This document shows, one piece after another, positions 7,760 to 17,376 of a stretch of DNA of 64,000 nt; the stretch's first letter is position 1; every line of letters starts with the position of its first letter. The notes beneath the pieces are model-generated. The model was not told the DNA's origin. It did no database searches and saw only the letters and a list, made by a program, of their open reading frames with translations. Source of the DNA: Mesorhizobium sp. LMG 17147 (GTDB lineage Bacteria > Pseudomonadota > Alphaproteobacteria > Rhizobiales > Rhizobiaceae); assembly GCF_024297145.1 (NCBI RefSeq), contig NZ_JANCTC010000001.1, forward strand, positions 124,001 through 188,000, written 5' to 3'. Position numbers and translations under genes: made by a program.

Positions 7760-8632
7760 ATGGCTACTCAGCAGACCCGTTCGCTTGCCCGCTTCATGAT
7801 GGCGCCATCCGTGGTGCTGCTGCTGGTTTGGATGATTGTGCCGCTGGCATTCACGCTGTGGTTCTCCTTCCAGCAGTACAACCCGCTCAATCCGATGCGC
7901 GACGGCTTCGTCGGGTTTTCGAACTACGCCCTGTTCTATTCCAACCCGGCATTCCTGCAGTCGATCCTCAACACGCTCACCATCGTCGTCAGCGTGCTTT
8001 TGATCACGGTGATCGGCGGCATCCTGCTGGCCCTTCTGCTCGACCAGCCGATGTGGGGACAAGGCATCGTCCGCATCCTCGTCATCTCGCCGTTCTTCGT
8101 CATGCCGCCGGTGGCGGCACTTGTCTGGAAGAACATGATCATGCATCCGCAATACGGCGTCTTCGCCGATATTGCGCGTTTCTTCGGCGGGCAGCCGATC
8201 GACTGGTTCGGGCAGCACCCGCTCCTGGCGATCATCATCATCGTCGCCTGGCAGTGGCTGCCGTTTGCGACGCTGATCCTGTTGACCGCGCTTCAGTCGC
8301 TCGACGGCGAGCAGAAGGAAGCCGCCGAAATGGACGGCGCCGGCTTCATCAGCCGCTTCATCTATTTGACGCTGCCGCATATGTCGCGCGCCATAACCGT
8401 CGTCATCCTGATCCAGACGATCTTCCTGCTGTCGGTCTATGCCGAGATCCTGGTCACCACCAATGGCGGCCCGGGTTATGCCTCCACCAACCTGCCCTTC
8501 CTCGTCTACCAGAAGGCATTGCTGGAGTTCAAAATCGGCCAGGCGTCCGCCGGCGGCATCATCGCCGTCATTCTCGCCAACATCGTCGCCTTCTTCGCCA
8601 TGCGCGCCGTCGGCAAGAACCTGGACAAATAG
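7760..8632 (+). CDS. smoF: Polyol ABC transporter permease, SmoF/MalF type
   Basis: A 290-residue inner-membrane permease with six predicted helices. The cytoplasmic EAA loop reads EAAEMDGAGFISRFIYLTLP, the segment that docks with the ATPase. The start is ATG 7760, eight bases after GAAGG. An in-frame GTG at 7751 is too close to that site. It is separated from the binding-protein gene by the double stem-loop and followed within 11 bases by the second permease. It is assigned to the polyol importer by operon order. Confidence 0.9.
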   Translation: MATQQTRSLARFMMAPSVVLLLVWMIVPLAFTLWFSFQQYNPLNPMRDGFVGFSNYALFYSNPAFLQSILNTLTIVVSVLLITVIGGILLALLLDQPMWGQGIVRILVISPFFVMPPVAALVWKNMIMHPQYGVFADIARFFGGQPIDWFGQHPLLAIIIIVAWQWLPFATLILLTALQSLDGEQKEAAEMDGAGFISRFIYLTLPHMSRAITVVILIQTIFLLSVYAEILVTTNGGPGYASTNLPFLVYQKALLEFKIGQASAGGIIAVILANIVAFFAMRAVGKNLDK

Positions 8633-8643
8633 GGGAGGATAAG

Positions 8644-9468
8644 ATGGCACGTGCAGTCACCACCCAGCACAAGACGATTGCGACCGCGGCCGCCTGGATC
8701 GTCGCCCTGCTGATCTTCTTCCCGATCCTCTATACGATCATCACCTCGTTCAAGTCGGAGCAAGAGGCCATCCAGGGCTTCAACCTGTTCCCGTCGGGAA
8801 CCATGGAGAGCTATTCCGAGGTCCAGGCGCAGAACGGCTATTTCAAATTCTTCCTAAACTCGGTGTTCCTCTCGGTCGGCTCGACCGTCCTGGCTCTGCT
8901 CGTCGCCATACCGGCGGCATGGTCGATGGCGTTTTCGCCGGGCAAACGCACCAAGGACATCCTGATGTGGATGCTTTCCACCAAGATGATGCCGGCTGTT
9001 GCGGTGCTGTTTCCGATCTATCTGATCTTCCGCGACACCGGATTGCTCGACAGCCGCATCGGCCTGATGGTCATGCTGATGCTGATCAACCTGCCGATCG
9101 TGGTCTGGATGCTCTACACCTATTTTCGCGAGATCCCGGGAGAGATCCTGGAAGCGGCGCGCATGGACGGCGCATCGCTGTGGAACGAGATAATCTACGT
9201 GCTGACACCGATGGCGGTGCCCGGCATCGCCTCGACCATGCTGCTCAACATCATTCTCGCCTGGAACGAGGCGTTCTGGACGATCCGGCTGACCACCACC
9301 GAGGCAGCGCCGCTCACCGCTTTCATCAGCTCCTTCTCCAGTCCGCAGGGGCTGTTCTGGGCCAAGCTTTCGGCCGCCTCGACGCTGGCGATCGCGCCGA
9401 TCCTGATCATGGGCTGGTTCAGCCAGAAGCAGCTGGTCCGAGGCCTGACATTCGGTGCGGTAAAGTAG
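8644..9468 (+). CDS. smoG: Polyol ABC transporter permease, SmoG/MalG type
   Basis: A 274-residue second permease of the importer, with six membrane helices and a family-typical periplasmic loop after helix 1 ([13 protein letters not shown]). The EAA loop is [20 protein letters not shown]. The ATG at 8644 has AGGGGAGG immediately upstream. It pairs with the preceding permease to form the transmembrane channel, and both EAA loops are intact, which argues for a functional complex. Confidence 0.92.
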   Translation: MARAVTTQHKTIATAAAWIVALLIFFPILYTIITSFKSEQEAIQGFNLFPSGTMESYSEVQAQNGYFKFFLNSVFLSVGSTVLALLVAIPAAWSMAFSPGKRTKDILMWMLSTKMMPAVAVLFPIYLIFRDTGLLDSRIGLMVMLMLINLPIVVWMLYTYFREIPGEILEAARMDGASLWNEIIYVLTPMAVPGIASTMLLNIILAWNEAFWTIRLTTTEAAPLTAFISSFSSPQGLFWAKLSAASTLAIAPILIMGWFSQKQLVRGLTFGAVK

Positions 9469-9520
9469 CGGGCATCGCCTGACGCAAAACGAAAAGGATA
9501 GCCCTTCGGGGGAGGAAACC

Positions 9521-10525
9521 ATGGGAAACATCACGCTCAAGAACGTCTCCAAATCCTTCGGGGCGACGTCCATCATCCCCGGCCTCGATCTGGTCATCGA
9601 GGACGGAGAGTTCGTCGTTTTCGTCGGTCCGTCGGGCTGCGGCAAATCCACCCTGTTGCGTCTGATCGCCGGTCTGGAGGATACCAGCGGCGGCACCATC
9701 ATCATCGATGGCCGCGACGTCACCGGCGAGGCGCCGGCCAAGCGCAAGCTGGCCATGGTGTTCCAGTCCTATGCGCTCTACCCGCACATGACGGTGGCCA
9801 AGAACATCGCCTTCCCGCTGAAGATGGCGGGCGAGGACCAGGCGACCATCGACAAGAAGGTGAAGGACGCCGCGCGTGTCCTGAACCTCACCAACTACCT
9901 CGACCGCCGCCCCGGGCAGCTCTCCGGCGGCCAGCGGCAGCGTGTCGCCATCGGCCGCGCCATCGTCCGCCAGCCATCGGCCTTCCTGTTCGACGAACCG
10001 TTGTCCAATCTCGACGCGGCGCTGCGCGGTACCATGCGGCTGGAGATCAGTGAACTGCACCACCAGCTCCAGACCACCATGGTCTACGTCACCCACGACC
10101 AGATCGAGGCGATGACCATGGCCGACAAGATCGTCGTGCTCAATGCCGGCAATATCGAGCAGGTCGGCTCGCCGATGGAGCTCTACAAGACGCCGAAGAA
10201 TCTGTTCGTCGCCGGTTTCATAGGTTCGCCGAAGATGAACCTGATCGAAGGCGCGCCGGCCGCCAAATATGGCGCCAAGACCGTCGGCATCCGCCCGGAG
10301 CATATGAACATTTCGAAGACGTCAGGCGACTGGAAGGCGACGGTCGGCGTTGCCGAGCATCTCGGCTCCGACACGTTTTTGCACGTCCAGGCGGATGGCG
10401 TCGGGCAGCTGACGGTGCGTGCCGACGGCGAATTGGCCGCCCATCACGGCGACACGATCTATCTGACGCCGGACAAGGCCAAGCTGCATCGTTTCGGCAC
10501 CGATGGGAAGGCGATGCTGCAATGA
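9521..10525 (+). CDS. smoK: Polyol ABC transporter ATP-binding protein, SmoK/MalK type
   Basis: A 334-residue ATPase that energises the importer. Walker A is GPSGCGKST at residues 36-44, the Q-loop is in [11 protein letters not shown], the signature LSGGQ is at 134-138, Walker B ends [11 protein letters not shown], and the switch His is in [12 protein letters not shown]-terminal OB-fold extension (VGIRPEHM) is the regulatory/TOBE domain of MalK-like proteins. GGGGGAGG precedes the ATG. The stop overlaps the sorbitol dehydrogenase start by four bases. Confidence 0.95.
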   Translation: MGNITLKNVSKSFGATSIIPGLDLVIEDGEFVVFVGPSGCGKSTLLRLIAGLEDTSGGTIIIDGRDVTGEAPAKRKLAMVFQSYALYPHMTVAKNIAFPLKMAGEDQATIDKKVKDAARVLNLTNYLDRRPGQLSGGQRQRVAIGRAIVRQPSAFLFDEPLSNLDAALRGTMRLEISELHHQLQTTMVYVTHDQIEAMTMADKIVVLNAGNIEQVGSPMELYKTPKNLFVAGFIGSPKMNLIEGAPAAKYGAKTVGIRPEHMNISKTSGDWKATVGVAEHLGSDTFLHVQADGVGQLTVRADGELAAHHGDTIYLTPDKAKLHRFGTDGKAMLQ

Positions 10526-11292
10526 GGCTCCGGGGTAAATCGGCGCTGATCACCGGATCGGCGCGCGGCATCGGCAGGGCGTTTGCCGAAGCCTACATGC
10601 GAGAGGGGGCGACCGTCGCCATCGGCGACATCAATCTCGAGGCTGCCGAGAAGACGGCTTCCGAAATCGGCGGCAATGCCTACGCGGTGACGCTGGACGT
10701 CACCGATCTCTCGTCGATCGATGCGGCCGTCAAGGCGGTCGAAGCCAGGGCCGGCAGCCTCGATATCCTGATCAACAATGCCGCCCTGTTCGACCTGGCG
10801 CCGATCGTCGAGATCACCAAGACAAGCTACGACAAATTGTTTTCGGTCAACGTCGCCGGCACGCTGTTTACGTTGCAGGCCGCCGCCCGTTCTATGATTG
10901 CCCGCGGCAAGGGCGGCAAGATCATCAACATGGCAAGCCAGGCCGGGCGCCGCGGCGAGGCGCTGGTCGCCGTCTACTGCGCTACCAAGGCGGCGGTCAT
11001 CTCGCTCACCCAGTCGGCAGGGCTCGACCTGATCAAACACGGCATCAATGTCAACGCGATAGCACCGGGGGTCGTCGACGGCGAGCACTGGGATCATGTC
11101 GATGCCTTGTTCGCCAAGTTCGAGAACCGGCCGAGGGGCGAGAAGAAGAGACTGGTCGGCGAAGCCGTGCCTTATGGCCGCATGGGCACGGCGCAAGACC
11201 TCACCGGCATGGCGGTGTTCCTGGCCAGCGATGAGGCCGAATACATTGTCGCCCAGACCTACAATGTCGATGGCGGCCAGTGGATGAGTTGA
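10522..11292 (+). CDS. smoS: Sorbitol (L-iditol) 2-dehydrogenase, SDR family
   Basis: A 256-residue short-chain dehydrogenase. The TGSARGIG nucleotide motif (residues 11-18), D36 at the end of the second strand (NAD preference), NNA at 85-87, and the catalytic S139, Y152 and K156 are all present. In the characterised smo operon the equivalent enzyme oxidises sorbitol to fructose and galactitol to tagatose with NAD. Identity with that enzyme is inferred from operon position and family. It overlaps the ATPase gene by ATGA, so transport and first oxidation are co-translated. Confidence 0.9.
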   Translation: MRLRGKSALITGSARGIGRAFAEAYMREGATVAIGDINLEAAEKTASEIGGNAYAVTLDVTDLSSIDAAVKAVEARAGSLDILINNAALFDLAPIVEITKTSYDKLFSVNVAGTLFTLQAAARSMIARGKGGKIINMASQAGRRGEALVAVYCATKAAVISLTQSAGLDLIKHGINVNAIAPGVVDGEHWDHVDALFAKFENRPRGEKKRLVGEAVPYGRMGTAQDLTGMAVFLASDEAEYIVAQTYNVDGGQWMS

Positions 11293-11306
11293 GGGGGGCG
11301 AAGGCG

Positions 11307-11340
11307 CTCTTCTCCCCGTCTCCTCCACGGGGGAAGAGCC
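11307..11340 (+). repeat. Inverted repeat between the sorbitol and mannitol dehydrogenase genes
   Basis: CTCTTCTCCCCGT (11307-11319) pairs with ACGGGGGAAGAG (ending 11338) with one bulge, around a short pyrimidine loop. It lies 15 bases after the upstream stop, in a 70-base gap. CTTCTCCCC..GGGGAAGAG elements of this kind are common in rhizobial gaps. It may attenuate or stabilise the mRNA. Confidence 0.6.
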
Positions 11341-11362
11341 GTCCCGCTAAAGGGTAAAGCAG

Positions 11363-12841
11363 ATGACCGTGAAACTCTCTTCTTCCATCCTAGCCAAGCT
11401 GCCGCCCAAGGTCGCCGGCCCGAAATACGATCGCGCCGCGCTTAAGGCCGGCATCGTGCATTTCGGCGTCGGCAATTTCCATCGCTCGCACCAGGCCGTC
11501 TACCTCGACGACCTGTTCAACTCGGGCGTTGGCCACGACTGGGCTATCGTCGGCGCCGGCGTCTTCGAGGGCGAGAAGGTCGGCCGCGGCAAGCTGCAGG
11601 AGCAGGACTGGCTGACCACCGTGGTCGAGCAGGACAGCGGCCATATGAGCGCGCGCGTCACCGGCGTCATGATCGACTTCCTGGTGCCTGGCGACGCGAT
11701 CGCAATCGTCGAGCGGCTTGCCGATCCGGCGATCAAGGTCGTTTCCCTGACCATCACCGAGGGCGGCTATTTCATCGATCCGGCTTCTGGCGTCTTCAAT
11801 CCGACACATCCCGACATCGTTGCCGACGCTGAGCCGGGGGCGACGCCGAAGACCGTCTTCGGCCTCATCCTCGCCGGGCTACTACGCCGCCGCGCCGACG
11901 GTATCGTGCCCTTCACCGTCATGTCCTGCGACAACATCCCCCATAACGGCCATGTCACCTCAGATGGCGTCATCGGCCTTGCGCGGCTGATCGACGAAGG
12001 TTTGGCAAACTGGGTGAGCGAGAAGGTTGCCTTTCCCAATGGCATGGTCGATCGCATCACGCCGGCCACCACCGACCGCGAGCGCGGCATTCTCGCCAGC
12101 GAGTTCGGCCTCGACGACAATTGGCCGGTGTTTTGCGAACCGTTCAAGCAATGGGTGCTGGAGGACCGTTTCACCGACGGCCGCCCGCCGCTGGAAAACG
12201 TCGGCGTGCAGTTCGTCAGCGACGTCGCGCCCTATGAGCTGATGAAGATCCGCATCCTCAATGGCGGCCATGCGACCATCGCCTATCCGGCCGGGCTGAT
12301 GGACATCCATTTCGTCCATGAGGCGATGCAAGAGCCGCTGGTACGCGGCTTCCTCGACAAGCTCGAGCATAATGAAATCATCCCGACCGTGCCGCCGGTT
12401 CCGGACACCGACCTCGAAGATTACTACCAGCTCATCGAGCACCGCTTCTCCAATCCGAAGATCGGCGACACCATACGCCGGCTTTGCCTCGACGGCTCCA
12501 ACCGCCAGCCGAAATTCATCATTCCGACGATCGCCGACCGGCTGAAGGCTGGCAAAAGCGTCACCGGCCTGGCGCTGGAATCTGCGCTCTGGTGTCGCTA
12601 CTGCTTCGGCACGACGGACTCTGGTGCCGTCACCGAGCCCAACGACCCGAACTGGGGCCGGTTGCAGGCGACGGCCAAGGCGGCCAAGGACATGCCTGGC
12701 GCCTGGCTTGCCATGGACGACATCTATGGCGATGTCGGCCGCTCGCCGCCCTTCGCCGAAGCGTTCGCCCATGCGCTCAAATCGCTGTGGGCGGACGGCG
12801 CGCGCGCGACACTGACGCGCTATCTCGCCGGCGACCTCTGA
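11363..12841 (+). CDS. mtlK: Mannitol 2-dehydrogenase
   Basis: A 492-residue polyol-specific long-chain dehydrogenase that oxidises D-mannitol to D-fructose with NAD. The N-terminal Rossmann region carries GVGNFHRSHQAVYLDDL. The catalytic K-x4-N-x2-H motif of the family is seen as KIRILNGGH, followed by the C-terminal all-alpha domain. The length matches characterised enzymes (about 490). AAGGG lies upstream of the ATG. With the preceding sorbitol dehydrogenase it funnels hexitols to fructose. Confidence 0.94.
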   Translation: MTVKLSSSILAKLPPKVAGPKYDRAALKAGIVHFGVGNFHRSHQAVYLDDLFNSGVGHDWAIVGAGVFEGEKVGRGKLQEQDWLTTVVEQDSGHMSARVTGVMIDFLVPGDAIAIVERLADPAIKVVSLTITEGGYFIDPASGVFNPTHPDIVADAEPGATPKTVFGLILAGLLRRRADGIVPFTVMSCDNIPHNGHVTSDGVIGLARLIDEGLANWVSEKVAFPNGMVDRITPATTDRERGILASEFGLDDNWPVFCEPFKQWVLEDRFTDGRPPLENVGVQFVSDVAPYELMKIRILNGGHATIAYPAGLMDIHFVHEAMQEPLVRGFLDKLEHNEIIPTVPPVPDTDLEDYYQLIEHRFSNPKIGDTIRRLCLDGSNRQPKFIIPTIADRLKAGKSVTGLALESALWCRYCFGTTDSGAVTEPNDPNWGRLQATAKAAKDMPGAWLAMDDIYGDVGRSPPFAEAFAHALKSLWADGARATLTRYLAGDL

Positions 12842-12856
12842 AGCCGATCCAGCGCG

Positions 12857-13540
12857 ATGACGCCTGAACTGGTCATTTTCGACTGTGACGGCGTGCTGGT
12901 GGACAGTGAGATGCTGTCCGTCTCGGCATTGCTGGAGATGATCGCGCTTGCCGGCGGCAACGTCAGCGAGGACATTGCCTACGAGCACTTCCTCGGCAAG
13001 AGCATGAAGAGCGTCCGCGAAATCCTCGCAAGCGACTTCGGGCTCGATCTCACCGACCAGCATCTGACCGAGATGCGCTCCGAACTGATGCGCAAGTTCC
13101 GCCAGGAGCTGAAACCGATGCCAGGCATCGCACAGGTCCTGCCGAAGCTCGGCGTGCCGTGCTGCGTCGCCTCCTCCGGCACGCTGGAGCGCATCCGCTA
13201 TGCGCTCGAGGTTACGGGGCTGCTTGGGCTGCTGGAGCCGCACCTGTTCAGCGCTGCCATGGTGGCGCGGGGCAAACCGGCGCCCGATCTCTTTCTCCAT
13301 GCAGCAGATAAAATGAGAGCGGCCCCGCGAAACTGCCTCGTCGTCGAGGACAGCCCGGCCGGCATCGAAGCGGCGCGGGCGGCCGGCATGCGCGTCCTTG
13401 CCTTCACCGGCGGCTCGCACACCGGCAACCCGGCCTTGAAAGCGCGGCTTGCGTCAAGTGAGCCGGACTTTATATTCGCTGACATGCTGCAATTGCCCGA
13501 TCTGATTGCAGGCCTGGGAGCGAGAGCAAGAACACCTTGA
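12857..13540 (+). CDS. HAD-family phosphatase of the polyol operon
   Basis: A 227-residue HAD-superfamily hydrolase. Motif I is FDCDGVLVDSE, motif II is VASSGT, Lys is in RGKPAPDLF, and motif III/IV is VVEDSPAGIEAARAAG. An inserted helical cap follows motif I. The arrangement is that of beta-phosphoglucomutase-like sugar-phosphate phosphatases. It begins 15 bases after mtlK and its stop is shared with the start of the kinase gene, so it is in the same operon. It may hydrolyse a polyol or ketose phosphate formed as a side product. Confidence 0.88.
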   Translation: MTPELVIFDCDGVLVDSEMLSVSALLEMIALAGGNVSEDIAYEHFLGKSMKSVREILASDFGLDLTDQHLTEMRSELMRKFRQELKPMPGIAQVLPKLGVPCCVASSGTLERIRYALEVTGLLGLLEPHLFSAAMVARGKPAPDLFLHAADKMRAAPRNCLVVEDSPAGIEAARAAGMRVLAFTGGSHTGNPALKARLASSEPDFIFADMLQLPDLIAGLGARARTP

Positions 13541-15123
13541 CCAACAGTTTCGTTTGCGCGGTCGATGTCGGCACCGGAAGCGCCCGTGCCGGCATTCTCG
13601 ACACCGGTGGCGCCTTGCTCGGCCGCGCCGAGCACCCGATCGCCATGCAACAGCCGAAGGCCGATCACGCCGAGCACGATTCGCAGGATATCTGGTCGGC
13701 GGTGTGCAGTGCCGTGCGCGGTGCCCGCGAAAAGGCGCGCGTGAAGGCTGAGGATATCGTCGGCATCTCTTTTGACGCCACCTGCTCGCTGGTGGTGCGG
13801 GACCGGCATGGCGGCCAGCTCAGCGTGTCCGTTACTGGCGAAAGGCGCTGGGACACCATCGTCTGGCTCGACCATCGCGCAATTGCCGAGGCCGATGAAT
13901 GCACCGAAAGCGGCCACGCCGTGCTCGACTATATCGGCGGCGTCATGTCGCCGGAAATGGAAACGCCGAAGCTGATGTGGCTGAAGCGCAACCTGACCGG
14001 AACATGGAACGAAGCCGGCTACCTGTTCGACCTCACCGACTTCCTCACCTGGAAGGCGACCGGCTCGCTCGCCCGTTCGCAATGCACGCTGACCGCCAAA
14101 TGGACCTATCTGGCCCATGAAGCGACCGGCTGGCGGCGCGACTTCTTCGAAGCAGTCGGGCTCGGCGATCTTTTCGAGCACGGCAATCTGCCGGAGAAGG
14201 CGAGCCCGGTCGGCGCAGACATCGGTCCGCTCAGCGCGCAAGCCGCGGCGGAGCTTGGCCTCACCGAAAAATGCCGGGTCGGCGCCGGCGTCATCGATGC
14301 CTATGCCGGCGCGCTCGGCGTGCTCGGCGGTTTCGCCGGTGACGCGACGAACATCGGCCGCCATCTGGCCCTGATTGCCGGTACGTCGAGTTGCGTCATG
14401 GCGATGTCGCCAGATCCGCAGCCTTTCGCCGGTGTCTGGGGCCCATATTATGGCGCAGCGCTTCCCGGTCTTTGGCTGTCGGAAGGCGGCCAGTCGGCCA
14501 CCGGAGCGCTGCTCGATCACATTATCCGCTGGCATGGCGCCGGCGGCGAGCCGGATGCCGTCATGCATGCCAGGATCGCCCGCCGCGTCGCCGAGCTGCG
14601 CGCCGCCGAAGGTGGCAACCTCGCCGCAAGGCTGCATGTATTGCCGGATTTCCATGGCAACCGCTCGCCGCTTGCCGACCCGCATGCCGTCGGCGTCATC
14701 AGCGGACTGACGCTGGATTCCTCCTTCGACAGCCTGTGCAAGCTTTACTGGCGCACCGCCGTCAGCATCGCGCTTGGCGTCCGCCATGTGCTGGAAGCAC
14801 TGAACGAGAACGGCTATCTGATCGACACGCTGCACGTCACCGGCGGCCACACCAAGAACCCGCTGTTGATGGAACTCTATGCCGACGCCACCGGCTGCAC
14901 GGTGGTCGAGCCGCTGGCGGACGAGGCGGTGCTGCTCGGCACCGGCATGATTGCCGCCACCGCGGCCAGGCTTTTTCCCGATTTGAATGCCGCCTGCGTT
15001 GCCATGCAGCAAGGCGGCAGGACGCGAGAGCCCAATCCGGCTGCCGCCGGCCGGTTCGACCGCGACTACCGCGTGTTCCTCGAAATGCACAGGCAAAGGC
15101 GGGCGCTGGACGCGATTATATAG
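13537..15123 (+). CDS. FGGY-family pentulose/carbohydrate kinase
   Basis: A 528-residue FGGY kinase that phosphorylates a keto-sugar with ATP. The N-terminal phosphate loop is AVDVGTGSARAGILD. The catalytic-region Asp is in TIVWLDHRA, and the C-terminal ATPase-fold segment is LHVTGGHTKNPLLMELYAD. The only usable start is TTG 13537, which overlaps the upstream TGA (TTGA), and no ATG occurs before conserved residues. The length and the sequence CSLVVRD suggest the D-ribulose/5-carbon kinase subgroup rather than classical XylB. It would handle ribulose or xylulose derived from pentitols entering by the same importer. Confidence 0.88.
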   Translation: MTNSFVCAVDVGTGSARAGILDTGGALLGRAEHPIAMQQPKADHAEHDSQDIWSAVCSAVRGAREKARVKAEDIVGISFDATCSLVVRDRHGGQLSVSVTGERRWDTIVWLDHRAIAEADECTESGHAVLDYIGGVMSPEMETPKLMWLKRNLTGTWNEAGYLFDLTDFLTWKATGSLARSQCTLTAKWTYLAHEATGWRRDFFEAVGLGDLFEHGNLPEKASPVGADIGPLSAQAAAELGLTEKCRVGAGVIDAYAGALGVLGGFAGDATNIGRHLALIAGTSSCVMAMSPDPQPFAGVWGPYYGAALPGLWLSEGGQSATGALLDHIIRWHGAGGEPDAVMHARIARRVAELRAAEGGNLAARLHVLPDFHGNRSPLADPHAVGVISGLTLDSSFDSLCKLYWRTAVSIALGVRHVLEALNENGYLIDTLHVTGGHTKNPLLMELYADATGCTVVEPLADEAVLLGTGMIAATAARLFPDLNAACVAMQQGGRTREPNPAAAGRFDRDYRVFLEMHRQRRALDAII

Positions 15124-15142
15124 GTCGAACGGCTTTCACGCG

Positions 15143-15721
15143 CTATCGCTGGTTCCAGCGCCGAACAACCGGCTCGTCGAGATCATGCTCATAGCCGAGC
15201 ACGCTTATGCTGGCGGTATCCAGCACGAACAGCGCGCCGGCTTGCGGCGGCAGGCCGAGCCAGCGCGCAGCCAGCACTCGCAGGAAATGCGAGCTTGAAA
15301 ACACCAGGACGTTGCCATTGGCCTCGCGCAGCTGGCTGACGATGCGGTCCGCCCTCGAGCCGACGTCCGCGGCTGACTCGCCCCTCGGGCAGCCGTCGCG
15401 AAAGAGACGCCAGCCTGGACGTTCGGCAAGGATTTGCTTGGTGGTCAATCCCTCATAGGCACCATAATCCCACTCCGCCAGATCGTCCTTCTTCACGCCC
15501 GAAGAGCAGAAGCCGGCCAGCGCACAGGTGTTGAAGGCGCGCTGCGACGGGCTCGACCACACCGCCGAGAAGGACAGGCCCTTTAGCCGCTCTGTGACCC
15601 GCCTCGCAGCGTCCTCGCCGGCCGGCGTCAGCGGTATGTCGGTCCGGCCGGTATGCTTTCCGGACGCACTCCATTCCGTCTCGCCATGCCGAACCAGATA
15701 GATTTCGGGAAACGCGCTCAT
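15143..15721 (-). CDS. Histidine phosphatase family protein
   Basis: A 192-residue phosphoglycerate-mutase-like histidine phosphatase. The catalytic phospho-acceptor is in YLVRHGETEW (RHG). The second Arg is in SPSQRAFNT, the acidic residue in EWDYGAYEGLT, and the second His in VFSSSHFLRVLAARWL. The start is ATG 15721 with AAAGG upstream; the in-frame extension to 15778 lacks a ribosome site. The substrate is not predictable. It is convergent with the kinase gene, 19 bases apart. Confidence 0.9.
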   Translation of the reverse strand: MSAFPEIYLVRHGETEWSASGKHTGRTDIPLTPAGEDAARRVTERLKGLSFSAVWSSPSQRAFNTCALAGFCSSGVKKDDLAEWDYGAYEGLTTKQILAERPGWRLFRDGCPRGESAADVGSRADRIVSQLREANGNVLVFSSSHFLRVLAARWLGLPPQAGALFVLDTASISVLGYEHDLDEPVVRRWNQR

Positions 15722-15955
15722 CAGGGTGCCTTTCAAATGAATCCACCGTGACCATAGCGGCTTCCATAGCCTCTCCAACAGCCTGCATTGAGCTGACTGG
15801 CTTAACCCTTCCGCAAGTCAGCCCCTTGCCACCGGTGCCTATTTCATAGACAACCCGTCGTAATGCGGAATCCGGCCGATCGTGGCCGTTTCCGTGCTGA
15901 GACGCGGCTTCCGGCTCTTGCCGACGTGCCGCAATCGGATAGGCGGAACACTGGA

Positions 15956-17359
15956 ATGTCTGCGATCGAAGCCGACGCTCGCGCGCCGGAAAACCTTTGG
16001 CGTCGGGAAATCAGGGCGATGCTGGCGCTCGCCTGGCCGATGGTGCTGACCAATCTCGGCCAGACCGCGATGACCGCTACCGACGTCATGATGATGGGGC
16101 GGCTGGGGCCGGACACGCTGGCCAGCGGCGCGCTTGGCGCCAACCTCTATTTCATGCCGCTGATCTTTGGACTTGGCCTGATGCTGGCGACCTCGCCGAT
16201 GATGGCGACCGAGCTCGGCCGTCGCCGCCACTCGGTGCGCGACCTGCGCCGCACCGTGCGCCAGGGTCTGTGGCTGGCGATGCTCATCTGCCTTCCGATA
16301 TGGGTCCTTCTCTGGCACGGCGAGAGCGTGTTGCTGGCCATGGGGCAGGAGCCGGCGCTGGCGCATCAGGCGGGTATCTATCTGCGCTGGCTCGAATGGG
16401 CGGTGCTGCCCTTTTTCGGCTATATCGTCCTGCGCTCGTTCATTTCGGCGCTGGAGCGGCCGGGCTGGGCACTGATCATCGTTTTCGTTGCCGTCGCCTG
16501 CAATGCCTTCTTCAACTGGCTGTTCATGTTCGGCAATCTCGGCATCCAATCGATGGGCATCGCCGGCTCCGGCCTTGCCACCACTCTGTCCAGTACGCTG
16601 ATGTTCGCCGGCATGGCGACGGTGGTGATGCTTGAGAAGAAGTTCCGGCGCTATCGTCTGTTCGGACGCTTCTGGCGCGCCGATTGGCCGCGCTTCAAGG
16701 GCCTGCTGCGGCTCGGCCTGCCGATCGCCGGCCTGCTGGCGTTCGAGGTGACGATCTTCAACGCGGCGGCCTTTCTCATGGGCCTGATCGATGCGGCTTC
16801 GCTTGCCGCCCATGCGATCGCCATCCAGATCGCCTCGATCACCTTCATGGTGCCGCTCGGCCTCAACCAGGCGGTGACGGTGCGCGTCGGACTTGCCCAC
16901 GGCGCCGGCAATCCGGAAGGTGTCAGCCGGGCTGGCTGGACCGCCTATGTCGTCGGTGTCTCCTTCATGGCGCTGATGGGGCTGGTGATGATCTTGTGGC
17001 CGCATCTCTTGATCGGCGCCTTCATCGATGTGGGCAATCCGGCTAATGCCGAAGTGGTGGCGCTTGCCGTGTCGTTCCTCGCTTTTGCCGCGCTGTTCCA
17101 GGTTTTTGACGGCGCGCAGGCGGTAGCCAGCGGCATGCTGCGCGGGCTGCACGACACCAAGGTGCCGATGATCTACGCCGCGATCGGCTATTGGGGCATC
17201 GGCCTGCCGCTCGGCGTGCTGCTTGCCTTCCGTTTCGGCTTCCATGGCGTCGGCATCTGGATCGGCCTGTCGTCGGGACTGGCGGTGGTTGCTGCACTCC
17301 TGCTGGGGCGCTGGCTGCGGCGGGACAGAATCGCGCCGCCGCTGGTATTCGGGCGTTGA
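15956..17359 (+). CDS. MATE-family multidrug/Na+ efflux transporter (NorM-like)
   Basis: A 467-residue inner-membrane exporter with two tandem MatE domains and twelve predicted helices, for example LAWPMVLTNLGQTAMTATDV in helix 1 and GLPIAGLLAFEVTIFNAAAF in helix 7. The helix 1 Asp (TATDVMMMGRLG) expected for cation coupling is present. The start ATG 15956 is the first before conserved sequence; an upstream in-frame start at 15863 gives an uncharacteristic Arg-rich leader. A long ORF on the opposite strand is a composition artefact. Substrate unknown. Confidence 0.92.
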   Translation: MSAIEADARAPENLWRREIRAMLALAWPMVLTNLGQTAMTATDVMMMGRLGPDTLASGALGANLYFMPLIFGLGLMLATSPMMATELGRRRHSVRDLRRTVRQGLWLAMLICLPIWVLLWHGESVLLAMGQEPALAHQAGIYLRWLEWAVLPFFGYIVLRSFISALERPGWALIIVFVAVACNAFFNWLFMFGNLGIQSMGIAGSGLATTLSSTLMFAGMATVVMLEKKFRRYRLFGRFWRADWPRFKGLLRLGLPIAGLLAFEVTIFNAAAFLMGLIDAASLAAHAIAIQIASITFMVPLGLNQAVTVRVGLAHGAGNPEGVSRAGWTAYVVGVSFMALMGLVMILWPHLLIGAFIDVGNPANAEVVALAVSFLAFAALFQVFDGAQAVASGMLRGLHDTKVPMIYAAIGYWGIGLPLGVLLAFRFGFHGVGIWIGLSSGLAVVAALLLGRWLRRDRIAPPLVFGR

Positions 17360-17376
17360 ATTGCTGGTCGCCCGGC

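Noticed and set aside
13198..15096. 632-codon minus-strand ORF opposite the pentulose kinase
   Set aside because: It mirrors the codon pattern of the kinase gene, and no recognisable domain is encoded.
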